This document shows, in pieces, positions 37,688 to 47,565 of a stretch of DNA of 64,000 nucleotides. The position numbers were made by a program, and so were the translations under genes. Below the pieces are notes generated by a model. That model was not told where the DNA came from. It was given only the letters and a program-made list of their open reading frames with translations, and made no database searches. Position 1 is the first letter of the stretch. Every line of letters starts with the position of its first letter. The stretch is taken from NCBI GenBank assembly GCA_003215895.1, contig QCJR01000006.1, forward strand, positions 1 to 64,000. Direction: 5' to 3'. Source of the stretch: Prochlorococcus sp. AG-409-D14. Lineage in GTDB: Bacteria; Cyanobacteriota; Cyanobacteriia; PCC-6307; Cyanobiaceae.

Positions 37688-39181
37688 TTAATTTTCAACC
37701 CAGCTTCCGTGTAATCCGTGTGGAATTGAAATTGGAACTTCAAGAATAGCTTTTTCAGTCAGATCTTTAGAGTCAAGGATTATTAAATCAGTTCCAGATC
37801 TAATACTATTCCAAACCAATGCAACAATCCATCCATTGTCTTCTTCAGTTTTTGATTCTTGAGATGGAATAAATATAGGTTCACTTACAAAACCTCTTGG
37901 AGCAGCACTCCAACTTATTTCTTTATTATTAAATAAATCGATTTTTTTTATAGCTTGTAGTGGCCCATTTCCTTCTTTCTCTTCTGCAGTTGCCATCCAG
38001 CTGAAGCGGGCCTTTAATCCTTCAAAATTAGGGTTAACCATTGCAAATTCACAACATTGATTGCTTATGGTTGAACAGGTAAATGTATTTTCTATTGGAT
38101 TGATTTCACTTCTTTTTAAAATTCCTTCTGGTAAAAGATCAAAATCAATTTCTCGAAAATTATCCTCTGGTCCAATACTAGGAAAATCATCATAAAAAAT
38201 ACTTTCAATATTGATTTTTTCATTATCTTCCCATGCATTTAGATGATGAAAGACAAAACCCTTTGGAGCATTAACTGATTTTGGAGGTTGACCAGCAAAT
38301 CTGCCAGCGTCCCTTGGAATTAATAAAAATTTTGGAGTCCCATCGGGTTTGGAAGCTAAACATTGTGCGGCTCCTTTTTGCCCAAGTAGGAACGGGAGAG
38401 GATTAAAACTAATAGCATTTTGCAGAAATATTGCCCAGTTTGGAGTTATGGCAAAATCATGCAAGAACGCAAATCCATTAAAAGAATCTTTCCTATCACT
38501 TAAAAGAGAACCAATATTTTCTCCCTCTGTAGAAAATTCCATCAATCTAATTGTGCTTTTAGGCCCTGTAGATACGCCAAAAGTGACCATTCTTTGACTT
38601 TTATGATGGCCAGGGTCAAATCGTGGATGTGCACTAAATGCCTCACCTTTTTTTAAAACTCCTTTTAAATCAGATAAACCATTGGTCTCAAGTGTATTTG
38701 GATTAAGTGAATATGGACTGGATGCTTCCCACAAAGCCAGTAGATCATCTCCAAGTTTTATTACGTGAGTATTGGCAATATTTTTTAGCCTTATATCAAA
38801 AGCATTAGCTAATAACCCGCCTTGTTTTTGAGTACCAAATACACCTCTATATAGAAATTTCTGGGATTTTTCTTCTTCTGCCCATTCCTTTGTTCGAACA
38901 AAACGATTTGTCAGGTTTATTTTCCCATTTTCAAATTTGAAGGCAGCAATCATGCCATCTCCATCAAATGGATGATGGACCCATCTTCCGCCTCTTTCTA
39001 ATCTGCCTGGCCCGTTTCTATAAAAGGTACCTGAAATTTGCTCAGGAATAGATCCTTTTACCAGCTTGAGTTCAGCTTGATCTAATTCTTTTTCAACATT
39101 GCAATAAGCACTTGACCAATCTTCTTTGTTGAAAATTGTTTGCTGTGTTGATGTTTCTCTTTTTAAATAACTAATTGCCAC
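37688..39181 (-). CDS. Carotenoid cleavage oxygenase family protein
   Basis: An iron enzyme that oxidatively splits carotenoids or apocarotenoids. The four iron-binding histidines are in SAHPRFDPGHH (one used), FLHDFAIT, VFHHLNAWED and the C-terminal IPHGLHGSW. GTFYRNGPGRLERGGRW near residue 50 and HPFDGDGM are also family hallmarks. Length 497 is typical. It may make retinal or other apocarotenoids; the exact substrate is not readable. It is leftward and convergent with rdgB (29-base gap). Confidence 0.92.
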   Translation of the reverse strand: MAISYLKRETSTQQTIFNKEDWSSAYCNVEKELDQAELKLVKGSIPEQISGTFYRNGPGRLERGGRWVHHPFDGDGMIAAFKFENGKINLTNRFVRTKEWAEEEKSQKFLYRGVFGTQKQGGLLANAFDIRLKNIANTHVIKLGDDLLALWEASSPYSLNPNTLETNGLSDLKGVLKKGEAFSAHPRFDPGHHKSQRMVTFGVSTGPKSTIRLMEFSTEGENIGSLLSDRKDSFNGFAFLHDFAITPNWAIFLQNAISFNPLPFLLGQKGAAQCLASKPDGTPKFLLIPRDAGRFAGQPPKSVNAPKGFVFHHLNAWEDNEKINIESIFYDDFPSIGPEDNFREIDFDLLPEGILKRSEINPIENTFTCSTISNQCCEFAMVNPNFEGLKARFSWMATAEEKEGNGPLQAIKKIDLFNNKEISWSAAPRGFVSEPIFIPSQESKTEEDNGWIVALVWNSIRSGTDLIILDSKDLTEKAILEVPISIPHGLHGSWVEN

Positions 39182-39270
39182 TATTTTTCTTAGATTGAAA
39201 CTTGATTTTCGCTTAAACTTCCTAATATTGCGAGTTCAAGGTCAAAATGATTTATTTAAATATGGAGTTT

Positions 39271-39882
39271 TTATTGACCAGCCTGTTCAAGAACTCCCTT
39301 ACTGCTTGGAATTTGACTTGATCTTCTAGGGTCAATTTCAGTGGCCATCCGAAGAGCTCTTGCAAAAGATTTGAAAGTAGCCTCAATTATATGGTGAGTA
39401 TTATTTCCCGCCAGTTGTCTGATGTGGAGAGTTAACCCACAATTACTCACAACAGCACCAAAAAATTCTTTAACCAACTCAGTATCATAAGTACCCACTT
39501 TTTGAGAAGGAATATCTAAATTAAAACTTAAATGTGGTCGACCGGAACAATCAACCACAACCTGAATAAGAGCTTCATCAAGCGGAGCTAGAAAATGACC
39601 AAAGCGCTTTATTCCAACTCGATCACCTAATGCTTTTGACAAAGCTTGTCCAATAGCAATCCCAACATCTTCATTACTGTGATGATCGTCTATATGAGTA
39701 TCTCCATTAGCTTTGACTTCAATATCAAATAATCCATGACTAGATAATTGTTGGATCATATGGTCTAGAAAACCAATCCCAGTTTTTGCACTGCATTTCC
39801 CAGAACCATCAAGATCAATTTTTACAAAAACATCAGTTTCCTTGGTTTTTCGGCTAATCTCTCCTGCTCTAGTTTTTTTCAT
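39271..39882 (-). CDS. hisB: Imidazoleglycerol-phosphate dehydratase
   Basis: Step of histidine synthesis; a manganese enzyme. The metal-binding blocks are [20 protein letters not shown] and [19 protein letters not shown], with [16 protein letters not shown] near residue 35. Length 203 matches the monofunctional bacterial form (no phosphatase domain). It is downstream of fabI on the same strand with a 30-base gap, and the carotenoid oxygenase gene follows. Confidence 0.96.
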   Translation of the reverse strand: MKKTRAGEISRKTKETDVFVKIDLDGSGKCSAKTGIGFLDHMIQQLSSHGLFDIEVKANGDTHIDDHHSNEDVGIAIGQALSKALGDRVGIKRFGHFLAPLDEALIQVVVDCSGRPHLSFNLDIPSQKVGTYDTELVKEFFGAVVSNCGLTLHIRQLAGNNTHHIIEATFKSFARALRMATEIDPRRSSQIPSSKGVLEQAGQ

Positions 39883-39912
39883 ATTTGATTGGCAATTTGA
39901 GTTGGCTTGTAA

Positions 39913-40695
39913 TTACATTCCATTTATGCAATAACCTGCATCAACATAAACAGTTTGTCCTGATATACCACTCGAAAGATCGCTAAGCAAGAAAGCAGCG
40001 GTATTACCTACTTCGATTTGAGTAACGGTTCTCCTAAGGGGAGCTTTTTCTTCGACGTTATGAATCATGTCCAGAATTCCTCCAATAGCTGAACTCGCGA
40101 GAGTTCTTATTGGTCCAGCACTAATAGCATTCACTCGAACTTGATTTTCAGGACCAAGTTCTTCCGACAGATATCTAACTGATGCCTCCAAAGCTGCTTT
40201 AGCAACTCCCATTACGTTGTAATTAGGAATCGCTCTTTCTGCTCCTAAATAAGTCAATGTAACTACGCCTGCACCTTTACTGAAAAGAGGTTTTGCATAT
40301 TTGCATAGTGGGGCGAGTGAGTAAGCACTAATTTCTAGGGCTCTTGAGAAGCCCTCGGAAGAAGTTGAACTGTAATTACCTACTAACTCTTCTTTCCCTG
40401 CAAAGGCTAAACAGTGAACTAATCCATCAAGCTGCCCCCATTGATTTTTAATGGCTTCAAAAACTTCTTCAATTTGAGAAGAGTTTTGAACATTAAGTGG
40501 TAAGAACAGGCTAGGATTTAAAGGAGAAGTTAGTTCTTTGACTTTCGCTTCAAATCTACCTTTTTCATCGGGCAAATATGTAATTCCAAGTTCAGCTCCA
40601 GCTGCTTTTAACTGTTGTGCAATGCCCCAGGCAATTGATCTGTTGTTTGCTATTCCTGTAACAAGGATTTTTTTGCCACTAAGATCGAGAAGCAT
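39913..40695 (-). CDS. fabI: Enoyl-[acyl-carrier-protein] reductase (NADH), FabI
   Basis: Last reduction of each fatty-acid elongation round. The atypical Rossmann motif GIANNRSIAWGIAQQLKAAG at residues 15-34 is FabI-specific. The Tyr-x6-Lys catalytic pair is in NYNVMGVAKAAL, with LTYLGAERAIP before it. VNAISAGPIRTLASSAI follows. Length 260 is normal. It is upstream of hisB and divergent from the thioredoxin-like gene. Confidence 0.96.
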   Translation of the reverse strand: MLLDLSGKKILVTGIANNRSIAWGIAQQLKAAGAELGITYLPDEKGRFEAKVKELTSPLNPSLFLPLNVQNSSQIEEVFEAIKNQWGQLDGLVHCLAFAGKEELVGNYSSTSSEGFSRALEISAYSLAPLCKYAKPLFSKGAGVVTLTYLGAERAIPNYNVMGVAKAALEASVRYLSEELGPENQVRVNAISAGPIRTLASSAIGGILDMIHNVEEKAPLRRTVTQIEVGNTAAFLLSDLSSGISGQTVYVDAGYCINGM

Positions 40696-40814
40696 CTTTC
40701 GGACTCATTTGGTTAGTATTACTAATTGTCCCTTATTTAGGGCTAAGACTCATAGTTAAATGAATATATAGTTAAAAGTTCTGTAATCCAATTACCCCAA
40801 AAAGTATAAGACTC

Positions 40815-41435
40815 ATGGTTCGAACAGCCTCAACAATGCTTCCATTAGGAACTCACTTGCCCGCTTTTGAGTTAGCTGTGGTTTCAGGCGTGAACCTTGC
40901 TCCGGATGATTCTTTAAAAGGTCTTAGTCATATAAGTAGTTTTGAATTAACAAAAAGACCATTGTTTTTGATGGTCATATGCGCTCATTGTCCATTTGTT
41001 AAACATGTAGAAAGTGGAATCACAAATTTATTCAATTCTTTTGGTGATGACGTTCAATTTTTGGCTATTTCTAGCAATAGCGTGAAAACACACCCGCAAG
41101 ACGCGCCAGAATTCCTAGCCTCTCAAGCCAATCAACTGGGATGGAAGTTTCCATATTTATTTGATTCTGATCAAAAATTAGCAAAGGCGCTTAAAGCCGC
41201 ATGTACGCCCGATTTTTATATTTTTTGGCCGTCTCCAGATGGAGCCTCAACATTGAGATATAGGGGACAAATGGACGAAAGTCGTCCTGGCAATGAAATA
41301 CCTGTTTCTGGTGATGATATTCGTCAAGCACTCAGATCATTATTAAAGGGAGAAGATATTTCAGCTAATCAAAAACCTTCTATTGGGTGCAACATTAAAT
41401 GGCATCCTGGTATGGAGCCTGAGTGGTTTGGATGA
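40815..41435 (+). CDS. Thioredoxin-fold (AhpC/TSA-like) protein
   Basis: A 206-residue soluble protein. The redox motif is CAHC in VICAHCPFVKHVESG (near residue 57), placed as in thioredoxin-like peroxiredoxin relatives. FLAISSNSVKTHPQDAPE, FPYLFDSDQKLAKALKAAC and TPDFYIFWP follow the AhpC/TSA fold. The end, KPSIGCNIKWHPG, is also conserved in this subgroup as I remember it. Probably a thiol oxidoreductase or peroxidase; the partner is unknown. It is divergent from fabI. Confidence 0.8.
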   Translation: MVRTASTMLPLGTHLPAFELAVVSGVNLAPDDSLKGLSHISSFELTKRPLFLMVICAHCPFVKHVESGITNLFNSFGDDVQFLAISSNSVKTHPQDAPEFLASQANQLGWKFPYLFDSDQKLAKALKAACTPDFYIFWPSPDGASTLRYRGQMDESRPGNEIPVSGDDIRQALRSLLKGEDISANQKPSIGCNIKWHPGMEPEWFG

Positions 41436-41491
41436 ATTAATTAGTTAGTTTCTTTTTGATTGTTCATCGTTGCAAATTAATTTAAATAGTT

Positions 41492-42661
41492 ATGCAAATA
41501 CCTCCTTTTAGCCTTGACTCTCAAATTTCTGAAATTGGAGAAGAGATTGAAGAAGCTTTAATCAAGGTTTTTAGAAGCGGAAAATATATTGGAGGAGAAG
41601 AGGTAACTTCCTTCGAAAAATCCTTTGCCTTAGCTACAAAAACTTCTTACTCAGTTAGTTGTAATAGTGGAACTGATGCATTAATTCTTGCTTTAAGATC
41701 ACTAAATATTGGACAAGGTGATGAGGTGATAACCTCATCATTTAGTTTTTTTGCTACTGCAGAAGCAATTACAAGTGTTGGAGCCAGACCGGTTTTTGTA
41801 GATATTGATCCTGAAACTTATCTTATGGATCTGGATTTAGTAGAAAAAGCAATAACTCCCAGAGTAAAAGCTATTTTGCCTGTTCATTTGTTTGGTCATC
41901 CACTAGATATGGATAAAATAATGGCAATTGCTGAAGGAAATAATCTAAAGGTTGTAGAAGATTGTGCGCAAGCGGCTGGTGCCCATTGGCGAGGTAAACC
42001 TGTAGGAAGTTTTGGGGATGTAGGCTGTTTTAGTTTTTTCCCTACTAAAAATTTAGGTGCAGCAGGAGATGGAGGAGCCATAACTACTAATGATTTTAAT
42101 TTGGCAAAAACAATTAGGGAATTAGCTATTCATGGGATGCCAAAGAGATATTTTCATACAAATATTGGATATAATAGTAGACTTGATTCATTGCAAGCAG
42201 CAATCTTAAATGTTAAGTTATCACGATTAAATAAATGGATAGAGCAAAGAAAAGCAATAGCAATTAATTATATAAACAAGTTATCAAATATAAATTCAAT
42301 TAAATTACCATCTAATACTTTGATTGATCATTCTAGTCATTCTTGGAATCAATTTGCAATAAGGATAATGGACAATTCTTTTGTTGAAAATTTAAAATTT
42401 ACTTCTGAGGATGTTCTTGATATTCTAAGTAGAGATTTATTTAAATCTGAACTTCAAGGGCATGGGATAAATACAATAATTTATTACCCAATACCCATTC
42501 ATCTTCAACCTGCATATAAAACATTAGGGTATAAAGAAGGGTCTCTTCCTATTACTGAAAAAGTATGCAGTCAGGTTATTAGCTTACCTCTTTTCCCCGA
42601 GTTGAAATCTATTGAGCAATCATATGTAATTGATAAAATAAAGGAAATATTTAAAAGATAA
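41492..42661 (+). CDS. DegT/DnrJ/EryC1/StrS family aminotransferase
   Basis: PLP enzyme of the sugar aminotransferase family. The PLP lysine is near residue 186 in SFFPTKNLGAAGDGG. VEDCAQAAGAHWRG and NSGTDALILALRSL are the other core motifs, and the start PFSLDSQISEIG fits. Family members aminate keto-sugars for cell-surface polysaccharides, so an envelope sugar role is a fair inference. Length 389 is usual. It follows the thioredoxin-like gene by 56 bases and ends 1 base from the convergent photolyase. Confidence 0.9.
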   Translation: MQIPPFSLDSQISEIGEEIEEALIKVFRSGKYIGGEEVTSFEKSFALATKTSYSVSCNSGTDALILALRSLNIGQGDEVITSSFSFFATAEAITSVGARPVFVDIDPETYLMDLDLVEKAITPRVKAILPVHLFGHPLDMDKIMAIAEGNNLKVVEDCAQAAGAHWRGKPVGSFGDVGCFSFFPTKNLGAAGDGGAITTNDFNLAKTIRELAIHGMPKRYFHTNIGYNSRLDSLQAAILNVKLSRLNKWIEQRKAIAINYINKLSNINSIKLPSNTLIDHSSHSWNQFAIRIMDNSFVENLKFTSEDVLDILSRDLFKSELQGHGINTIIYYPIPIHLQPAYKTLGYKEGSLPITEKVCSQVISLPLFPELKSIEQSYVIDKIKEIFKR

Positions 42662-42662
42662 T

Positions 42663-44144
42663 CTATTTAATATTTGAATATAATTCTTTAAATATTGATG
42701 TTTGATTTTTATGGTTTATTATAGGTTTTGGATAGCCATTTCTCTCGGCTAGAATTATTTCACCTGAAAGTAAATTAGGCGTCGAAATGTGTGATAACTC
42801 CGGAATCCATTTCCGGATATAATTACCATCTTCATCGAATTTAGAAGCTTGTCTAAATGGATTAAATATTCTCATAGGTTTTGGATCCATTCCACTGCTA
42901 GCACTCCATTGCCAACCTCCATTGTTTGATGCTAAGTCACCATCAACTAAGCTTTTCATGAAGAAAATTTCTCCCAATCTCCAATCAATTAAAAGGTCTT
43001 TTACTAGAAAAGAAGCTACAATCATTCTGCATCGATTATGCATCCATCCAGAATCCTTAAGTTGTCTCATTGCAGCATCGACTATTGGGATGCCGGTCAA
43101 TCCATTCTCCCAGGCATCCAGCCAATTAGGTCTATTTTGCCATGGAAAATCTAACCATTTTTTCCTGTACGGACCTTTCTCAAGCTCAGGGAAATTAATG
43201 AGAGCATTTTGATAAAATTCTCTCCAAGCAAGTTCCTTTATCCATGTATCAATAGAATTTATTTGATATTTGTTAGTCGCCATATTTTTTGATTTTTGAG
43301 CTCCATTCCATACTTTCCTGCAACTTATTGTCCCTAAACTTAAAGCAGCACTTAGATTAGAAGTTGATTCTAAAGATGGAATATCTCTTGCTTCATTGTA
43401 TGAATTTATCACTCCTGAATTTATGAAAAAGTTTAATTGCTTTATTGACTCAGACTCTCCTGGTTTGCAAGGACAAAGATTAGTATCCTTAAATCTATTT
43501 GAAGAAAGTAAATCACAAATATATTGACTTTCTTTTGTAATGCAATAGTTTAAATCTGAGTTTTTAATTAATGATAATTCTCTCTTATTTAGACCTCGAA
43601 AATTTTCAGGTGTTCTTGAGATTTGTATTGAATTATTATTTGCTGCGTTGACCTTATTGATTATATCAATCCATTTACGATAAAAAGGTCCATATACTTT
43701 GTAAGGTTCATAATTGTTTGTCTTCATATTAACTGGATTGACAAGTAATTGATCTAAAAATGTATATGCTTTTCTTTTCTCTTTTAAAAGTAGTTCTATG
43801 ATTAGTTTGTCTCTATTGATTTCATAGGGCTCAATATTTTCATTCCAGTAAATACATTCAGCCTTAATTAAGTCGGCTAATTTAGAAATTAATTTAATAG
43901 GATCTCCATTTAATATTAATAAACGACTTCCTCTCTTTTCCCAATTCTTTTGGAGTTCTAAAAGACTTTCACCTAAAAACCAATTTTTCGCCTCGGATGT
44001 AGTTCTATTGATATCTAAAAGATTGGGATCTAAAATATATACTCCTATGAGTTCTTTTGAATTTTTAGACGCGTGAAATAGGGCTATATTATCTTCAATT
44101 CTTAAATCTCTTCTATGCCAAAATATTGATCGAAACTTTGTCAT
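42663..44144 (-). CDS. phrB: Deoxyribodipyrimidine photolyase (class I)
   Basis: Repairs UV cyclobutane pyrimidine dimers with blue light. The N-terminal photolyase domain begins FWHRRDLRIEDNIAL. The FAD-binding domain has WIKELAWREFYQNAL, GIPIVDAAMRQLKDSGWMHNR (in parts), and NNGGWQWSASSGMDPKPMRI with the tryptophans of the electron path. It has 493 residues, normal length. It overlaps the Nudix gene upstream by 4 bases (ATGA). Photolyase is usual in high-light and LLI Prochlorococcus and said to be missing in other low-light clades. Confidence 0.95.
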   Translation of the reverse strand: MTKFRSIFWHRRDLRIEDNIALFHASKNSKELIGVYILDPNLLDINRTTSEAKNWFLGESLLELQKNWEKRGSRLLILNGDPIKLISKLADLIKAECIYWNENIEPYEINRDKLIIELLLKEKRKAYTFLDQLLVNPVNMKTNNYEPYKVYGPFYRKWIDIINKVNAANNNSIQISRTPENFRGLNKRELSLIKNSDLNYCITKESQYICDLLSSNRFKDTNLCPCKPGESESIKQLNFFINSGVINSYNEARDIPSLESTSNLSAALSLGTISCRKVWNGAQKSKNMATNKYQINSIDTWIKELAWREFYQNALINFPELEKGPYRKKWLDFPWQNRPNWLDAWENGLTGIPIVDAAMRQLKDSGWMHNRCRMIVASFLVKDLLIDWRLGEIFFMKSLVDGDLASNNGGWQWSASSGMDPKPMRIFNPFRQASKFDEDGNYIRKWIPELSHISTPNLLSGEIILAERNGYPKPIINHKNQTSIFKELYSNIK

Positions 44145-44719
44145 TTTTTATTCAAGATTTGGCATGCTCTGAACCAAGCAGTAATGGTTTTCCCATCAAG
44201 TAATTCTTCTCCACTTGCAATAATTTCATTTAACTTTTCTGGAGTGATTTTTAATACTTCAATATCTTCATCTGCATCGCCCTCAGGCTTCTGATTAAGT
44301 TTACTTAAATCTCTTGCAAGAAAAAGATGAATTTTTTCGTCTGAATATCCTGGACAAGGAAGCATTTCTCCAAGATTGTCCCATTTTTTGGCTGAGTAAC
44401 CACTTTCTTCTTGAACTTCTCTTTTGATTGATTCCAGTGGGCTTTCACCTGCTTCTAAGGTTCCTGCTGGAAACTCAAGAATTCTTCTCGAGCAAGCAAA
44501 TCTATATTGACGAAGAATAACGACTTCTCCTGAATCTGTTATTGGTACTGCTAAGGCAGCTCCTGGATGCCGTATGACCCCAAATTCACCCTCCATTGAA
44601 TTGGGTAAAAGAAATTTATTAATTTCAAAACGAATTTTTTTTGCATCAAGACAAGCTTTTGTCTCAATAATTTCTGAGGGTTCAGGTCCTGGAATAGACA
44701 TACATTTTTTTATATTCAT
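44141..44719 (-). CDS. Nudix hydrolase (ADP-ribose pyrophosphatase-like)
   Basis: The Nudix box is GTLEAGESPLESIKREVQEE with SGY following, a full G-x5-E-x7-REVxEExGY match. Upstream, VVILRQYRFACSRRILEFPAG resembles ADP-ribose/NDP-sugar hydrolases. It has 192 residues. It is co-transcribed with photolyase (4-base overlap) and may be coupled in translation. folK lies upstream on the same strand with a 50-base gap. Confidence 0.9.
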   Translation of the reverse strand: MNIKKCMSIPGPEPSEIIETKACLDAKKIRFEINKFLLPNSMEGEFGVIRHPGAALAVPITDSGEVVILRQYRFACSRRILEFPAGTLEAGESPLESIKREVQEESGYSAKKWDNLGEMLPCPGYSDEKIHLFLARDLSKLNQKPEGDADEDIEVLKITPEKLNEIIASGEELLDGKTITAWFRACQILNKK

Positions 44720-44769
44720 ATAGGATGACTGATTTTTTTAGAAAAGGCAGGTGATTTTTGTTACGAGTT

Positions 44770-45351
44770 TTATTCAGGCCAAATGTTTTGAGAATTGATA
44801 CGTTTGGGTTTCCCTTGAGACTTTGATAAAACCTCTGCAAGGGGAATTAAAACAAAGTTTCTTTCACTTAATCTTGGATGAGGCAAAATAAGAGTTTCTG
44901 TATTTATGTGCAGTCCTCCCCAAGAAATGAAGTCAATATCTAAAGATCTTGGGCCCCAAAAAATTTCTGCCTTTTCTCTTTTCCTGCCTGCAATACTTTC
45001 TAATTCTAAAAATTTTTCCATCAAACAGATAGCTGCTTTTTTATTTGGGGTTACTGAGGCAAAATCCTCTCCTTCCACAACAAGTACGGTATTAATAAAG
45101 TTTGGTTGATCAACTGAACCCCCTAAAGGAGCAGTCTCAAATAGAGGCGCCCATTGAAAAGATAAAGACTTATCAATATTTTGAGAGTCGATTTTTGGGC
45201 AATTTAAAGCAACATTCCACTCAATTATGCTTTTTTCTATTTCCGGCCTCATGGCAGCGATTGTTCTTATGGGATCTCCTAGAGTGCCAGGGATATTTGC
45301 GCCTATTGAGATGACGAGTTTCAATTCTGTTTTTTGTTTTGCATAAGTCAT
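44770..45351 (-). CDS. folK: 6-hydroxymethyl-dihydropterin pyrophosphokinase
   Basis: Folate synthesis enzyme that transfers pyrophosphate from ATP to the pterin. Seen: FETAPLGGSVDQPNFINTVL near residue 71, LESIAGRKREKAEIFWGPRSLDIDFI in parts, and LPHPRLSERNFVLIPLAEV at the end. Length 193 is somewhat longer than the E. coli enzyme because of an N-terminal insertion around 35-60. It is divergent from chlD. Confidence 0.94.
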   Translation of the reverse strand: MTYAKQKTELKLVISIGANIPGTLGDPIRTIAAMRPEIEKSIIEWNVALNCPKIDSQNIDKSLSFQWAPLFETAPLGGSVDQPNFINTVLVVEGEDFASVTPNKKAAICLMEKFLELESIAGRKREKAEIFWGPRSLDIDFISWGGLHINTETLILPHPRLSERNFVLIPLAEVLSKSQGKPKRINSQNIWPE

Positions 45352-45377
45352 GCGAATATTAAAAGACTTTTAAAAAT

Positions 45378-47552
45378 TTGCTCGATTTATCCAACCCTAT
45401 GGTTTCCAGTGGATTGAATAACAACAAGATGTCTTCGGCTTCAAAAGAAACTGCAGTAATGGATAGAGCTAATCGTTCTTTCCCGTTGGCTGCAATTACA
45501 GGCCATGGAACTTTAAAGCTTGCTTTAATGCTCGCCGCAGTTGATCCAGGTTTGGGAGGAGTGATAATTGCTGGTGGCCGTGGTACTGGTAAATCTGTTT
45601 TAGCTAGAGGGTTACATGCGCTTCTCCCTCCTATTGAAATAATTGATTTAGAAAAATTAGCTAATAATAATCGTGATGATGATTCATTTATTTATCCAGC
45701 AGGTAGAAATTTAGATCCTTCTTTTTCAGGGGAGTGGGATGATTTGACTAAAAAGCTATTTACAAAAAATATAGGAAGCCTTGAAAATACGAATGACTTA
45801 GAAAATATCCCTAAAAAAGTTGTTCCTGCTCCTTTTATTCAGGTTCCCTTAGGAGTAACCGAGGATAGGCTTGTAGGCGCTGTGGATGTTGCTGCATCAT
45901 TATCAAGTGGAACTCCAGTATTTCAGCCAGGGTTATTGGCTGAAGCTCACAGAGGAGTTTTGTACATAGACGAATTGAATTTGTTAGATGATGGCATTGT
46001 TAATCTCCTTTTAGCTTCAGTTGGGGCAGGTGAAAATAGAGTTGAACGAGAAGGATTGAGCCTAAGTCACCCATGTCGTCCTCTTTTGATTGCGACTTAC
46101 AACCCTGAAGAGGGGGCATTGAGGGATCATCTATTAGACAGATTTGCAATTGTGTTATCTGCAGATCAATTAATTACAAATGAACAAAGAGTTGAGATTA
46201 CGCAATCTGCTATTTCTCATGGTCAATCCAGTGAGGCTTTTTCTAAAAAATGGACTGAAGAAACAGAATCTTTATCAACGCAATTACTTTTGGCAAGGCA
46301 ATGGCTTCCAGATGTCCAAATCAGTAAGGATCAAATTGAATACTTAGTTACTGAGGCGATTAGAGGAGGTGTTGAAGGACATAGATCGGAGCTTTATGCC
46401 GTAAGAGTGGCAAAGGCTCATGCTGCTTTATGTGGTAGGGATTCAGTAGACGCAGAAGATTTAAAGGCTGCGGTAAGACTTGTAATTGCTCCCAGGGCTA
46501 TGCAAATGCCTTCAGAAGAAGAAATGGAGCCACCAGCACCTGAAGATCAACAGCCACCTCCTCCCCCACCAGAAGATGCTGAGGACAATAATGATCAAGA
46601 AGAGGATCAAGAAGAGGATCAAGAAGAGGATCAAGATCAAGAGTCATCTCCTCCTATCCCAGAGGAATTTATGCTTGATCCAGAAGCATGCGCTGTTGAT
46701 CCTGATTTACTTCTTTTTTCATCTACTAAATCAAAAAGTGGAAATAGCGGAAGTCGGTCAGCTGTTTTAAGTGATAACCGAGGGAGATATGTAAAACCAA
46801 TTCTTCCAAGAGGTCCTGTTAGAAGAATTGCAGTTGATGCAACTTTAAGAGCTGCAGCCCCTTATCAGAAAGCTAGAAGGGAAAGAGAACCTAATAGGAG
46901 AGTTATCGTTGAAGAAGGGGATTTGCGCGCTAAATTACTTCAGAGAAAAGCAGGAGCACTAGTGATTTTCTTGGTTGATGCAAGTGGTTCAATGGCCCTA
47001 AATAGAATGCAAAGTGCAAAGGGAGCTGTTATACGTTTGCTAACCGAAGCTTATGAAAACCGAGATGAAGTTTCTCTAATACCCTTCAGAGGAGATCAAG
47101 CAGAAGTTCTGCTTCCGCCAACTAGATCAATAACTGCTGCAAAAAGGAGACTTGAGGCAATGCCATGTGGTGGTGGATCTCCACTTGCTCATGGATTAAC
47201 ACAAGCTGCACGAGTAGGAGCAAATGCTTTGGCGACAGGAGATCTCGGTCAGGTTGTTGTAGTCGCAATTACAGATGGTAGAGGAAACGTTCCATTAAGT
47301 ACTTCATTGGGTCAACCAGTCCTTGAGGGAGAGGCTCTTACAGACTTGAAGCAAGAAGTTCTTGATGTCGCCTCGCGATATCGACAGCTTGGTATCAAAT
47401 TACTAGTAATTGATACAGAAAGAAAGTTTATTGCAAGTGGTATGGGTAAAGACTTGGCCGAAGCGTCAGGAGGCAAATATGTTCAATTACCTAAGGCAAG
47501 TGATAAAGCTATTGCTTCAATTGCAATGGATGCAATTAATAGTGTGACCTGA
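45378..47552 (+). CDS. chlD: Magnesium chelatase subunit D
   Basis: Part of the ChlD-ChlH-ChlI complex that inserts Mg into protoporphyrin IX, the first step of chlorophyll synthesis. The N-terminal AAA+ domain has [14 protein letters not shown] and [18 protein letters not shown]. Next comes a Pro-rich then acidic linker (about residues 375-430). The C-terminal integrin-I domain has the MIDAS motif [11 protein letters not shown] (about 534). Length 724 is normal. The start is TTG at 45378, or ATG at 45399 (MVSSGLN). The acidic linker contains an exact 12-base tandem repeat. Confidence 0.96.
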   Translation: MLDLSNPMVSSGLNNNKMSSASKETAVMDRANRSFPLAAITGHGTLKLALMLAAVDPGLGGVIIAGGRGTGKSVLARGLHALLPPIEIIDLEKLANNNRDDDSFIYPAGRNLDPSFSGEWDDLTKKLFTKNIGSLENTNDLENIPKKVVPAPFIQVPLGVTEDRLVGAVDVAASLSSGTPVFQPGLLAEAHRGVLYIDELNLLDDGIVNLLLASVGAGENRVEREGLSLSHPCRPLLIATYNPEEGALRDHLLDRFAIVLSADQLITNEQRVEITQSAISHGQSSEAFSKKWTEETESLSTQLLLARQWLPDVQISKDQIEYLVTEAIRGGVEGHRSELYAVRVAKAHAALCGRDSVDAEDLKAAVRLVIAPRAMQMPSEEEMEPPAPEDQQPPPPPPEDAEDNNDQEEDQEEDQEEDQDQESSPPIPEEFMLDPEACAVDPDLLLFSSTKSKSGNSGSRSAVLSDNRGRYVKPILPRGPVRRIAVDATLRAAAPYQKARREREPNRRVIVEEGDLRAKLLQRKAGALVIFLVDASGSMALNRMQSAKGAVIRLLTEAYENRDEVSLIPFRGDQAEVLLPPTRSITAAKRRLEAMPCGGGSPLAHGLTQAARVGANALATGDLGQVVVVAITDGRGNVPLSTSLGQPVLEGEALTDLKQEVLDVASRYRQLGIKLLVIDTERKFIASGMGKDLAEASGGKYVQLPKASDKAIASIAMDAINSVT
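46593..46628 (+). repeat. 12-bp tandem repeat inside chlD, three exact copies
   Basis: GATCAAGAAGAG repeats three times in frame, coding DQEE each time, and is followed by a partial copy, GATCAAGATCAAGAG. It lies in the acidic linker between the AAA+ and I-domain of ChlD. Exact DNA identity, not just similar residues, suggests recent slippage, so copy number may differ between strains. Confidence 0.95.
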
Positions 47553-47565
47553 AACTTTTTTCTTT

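Noticed and set aside
46486-46770. A 94-residue frame within chlD with Lys/Ile repeats
   Set aside because: It arises from the 12-bp repeat read in a different frame; no support for translation.
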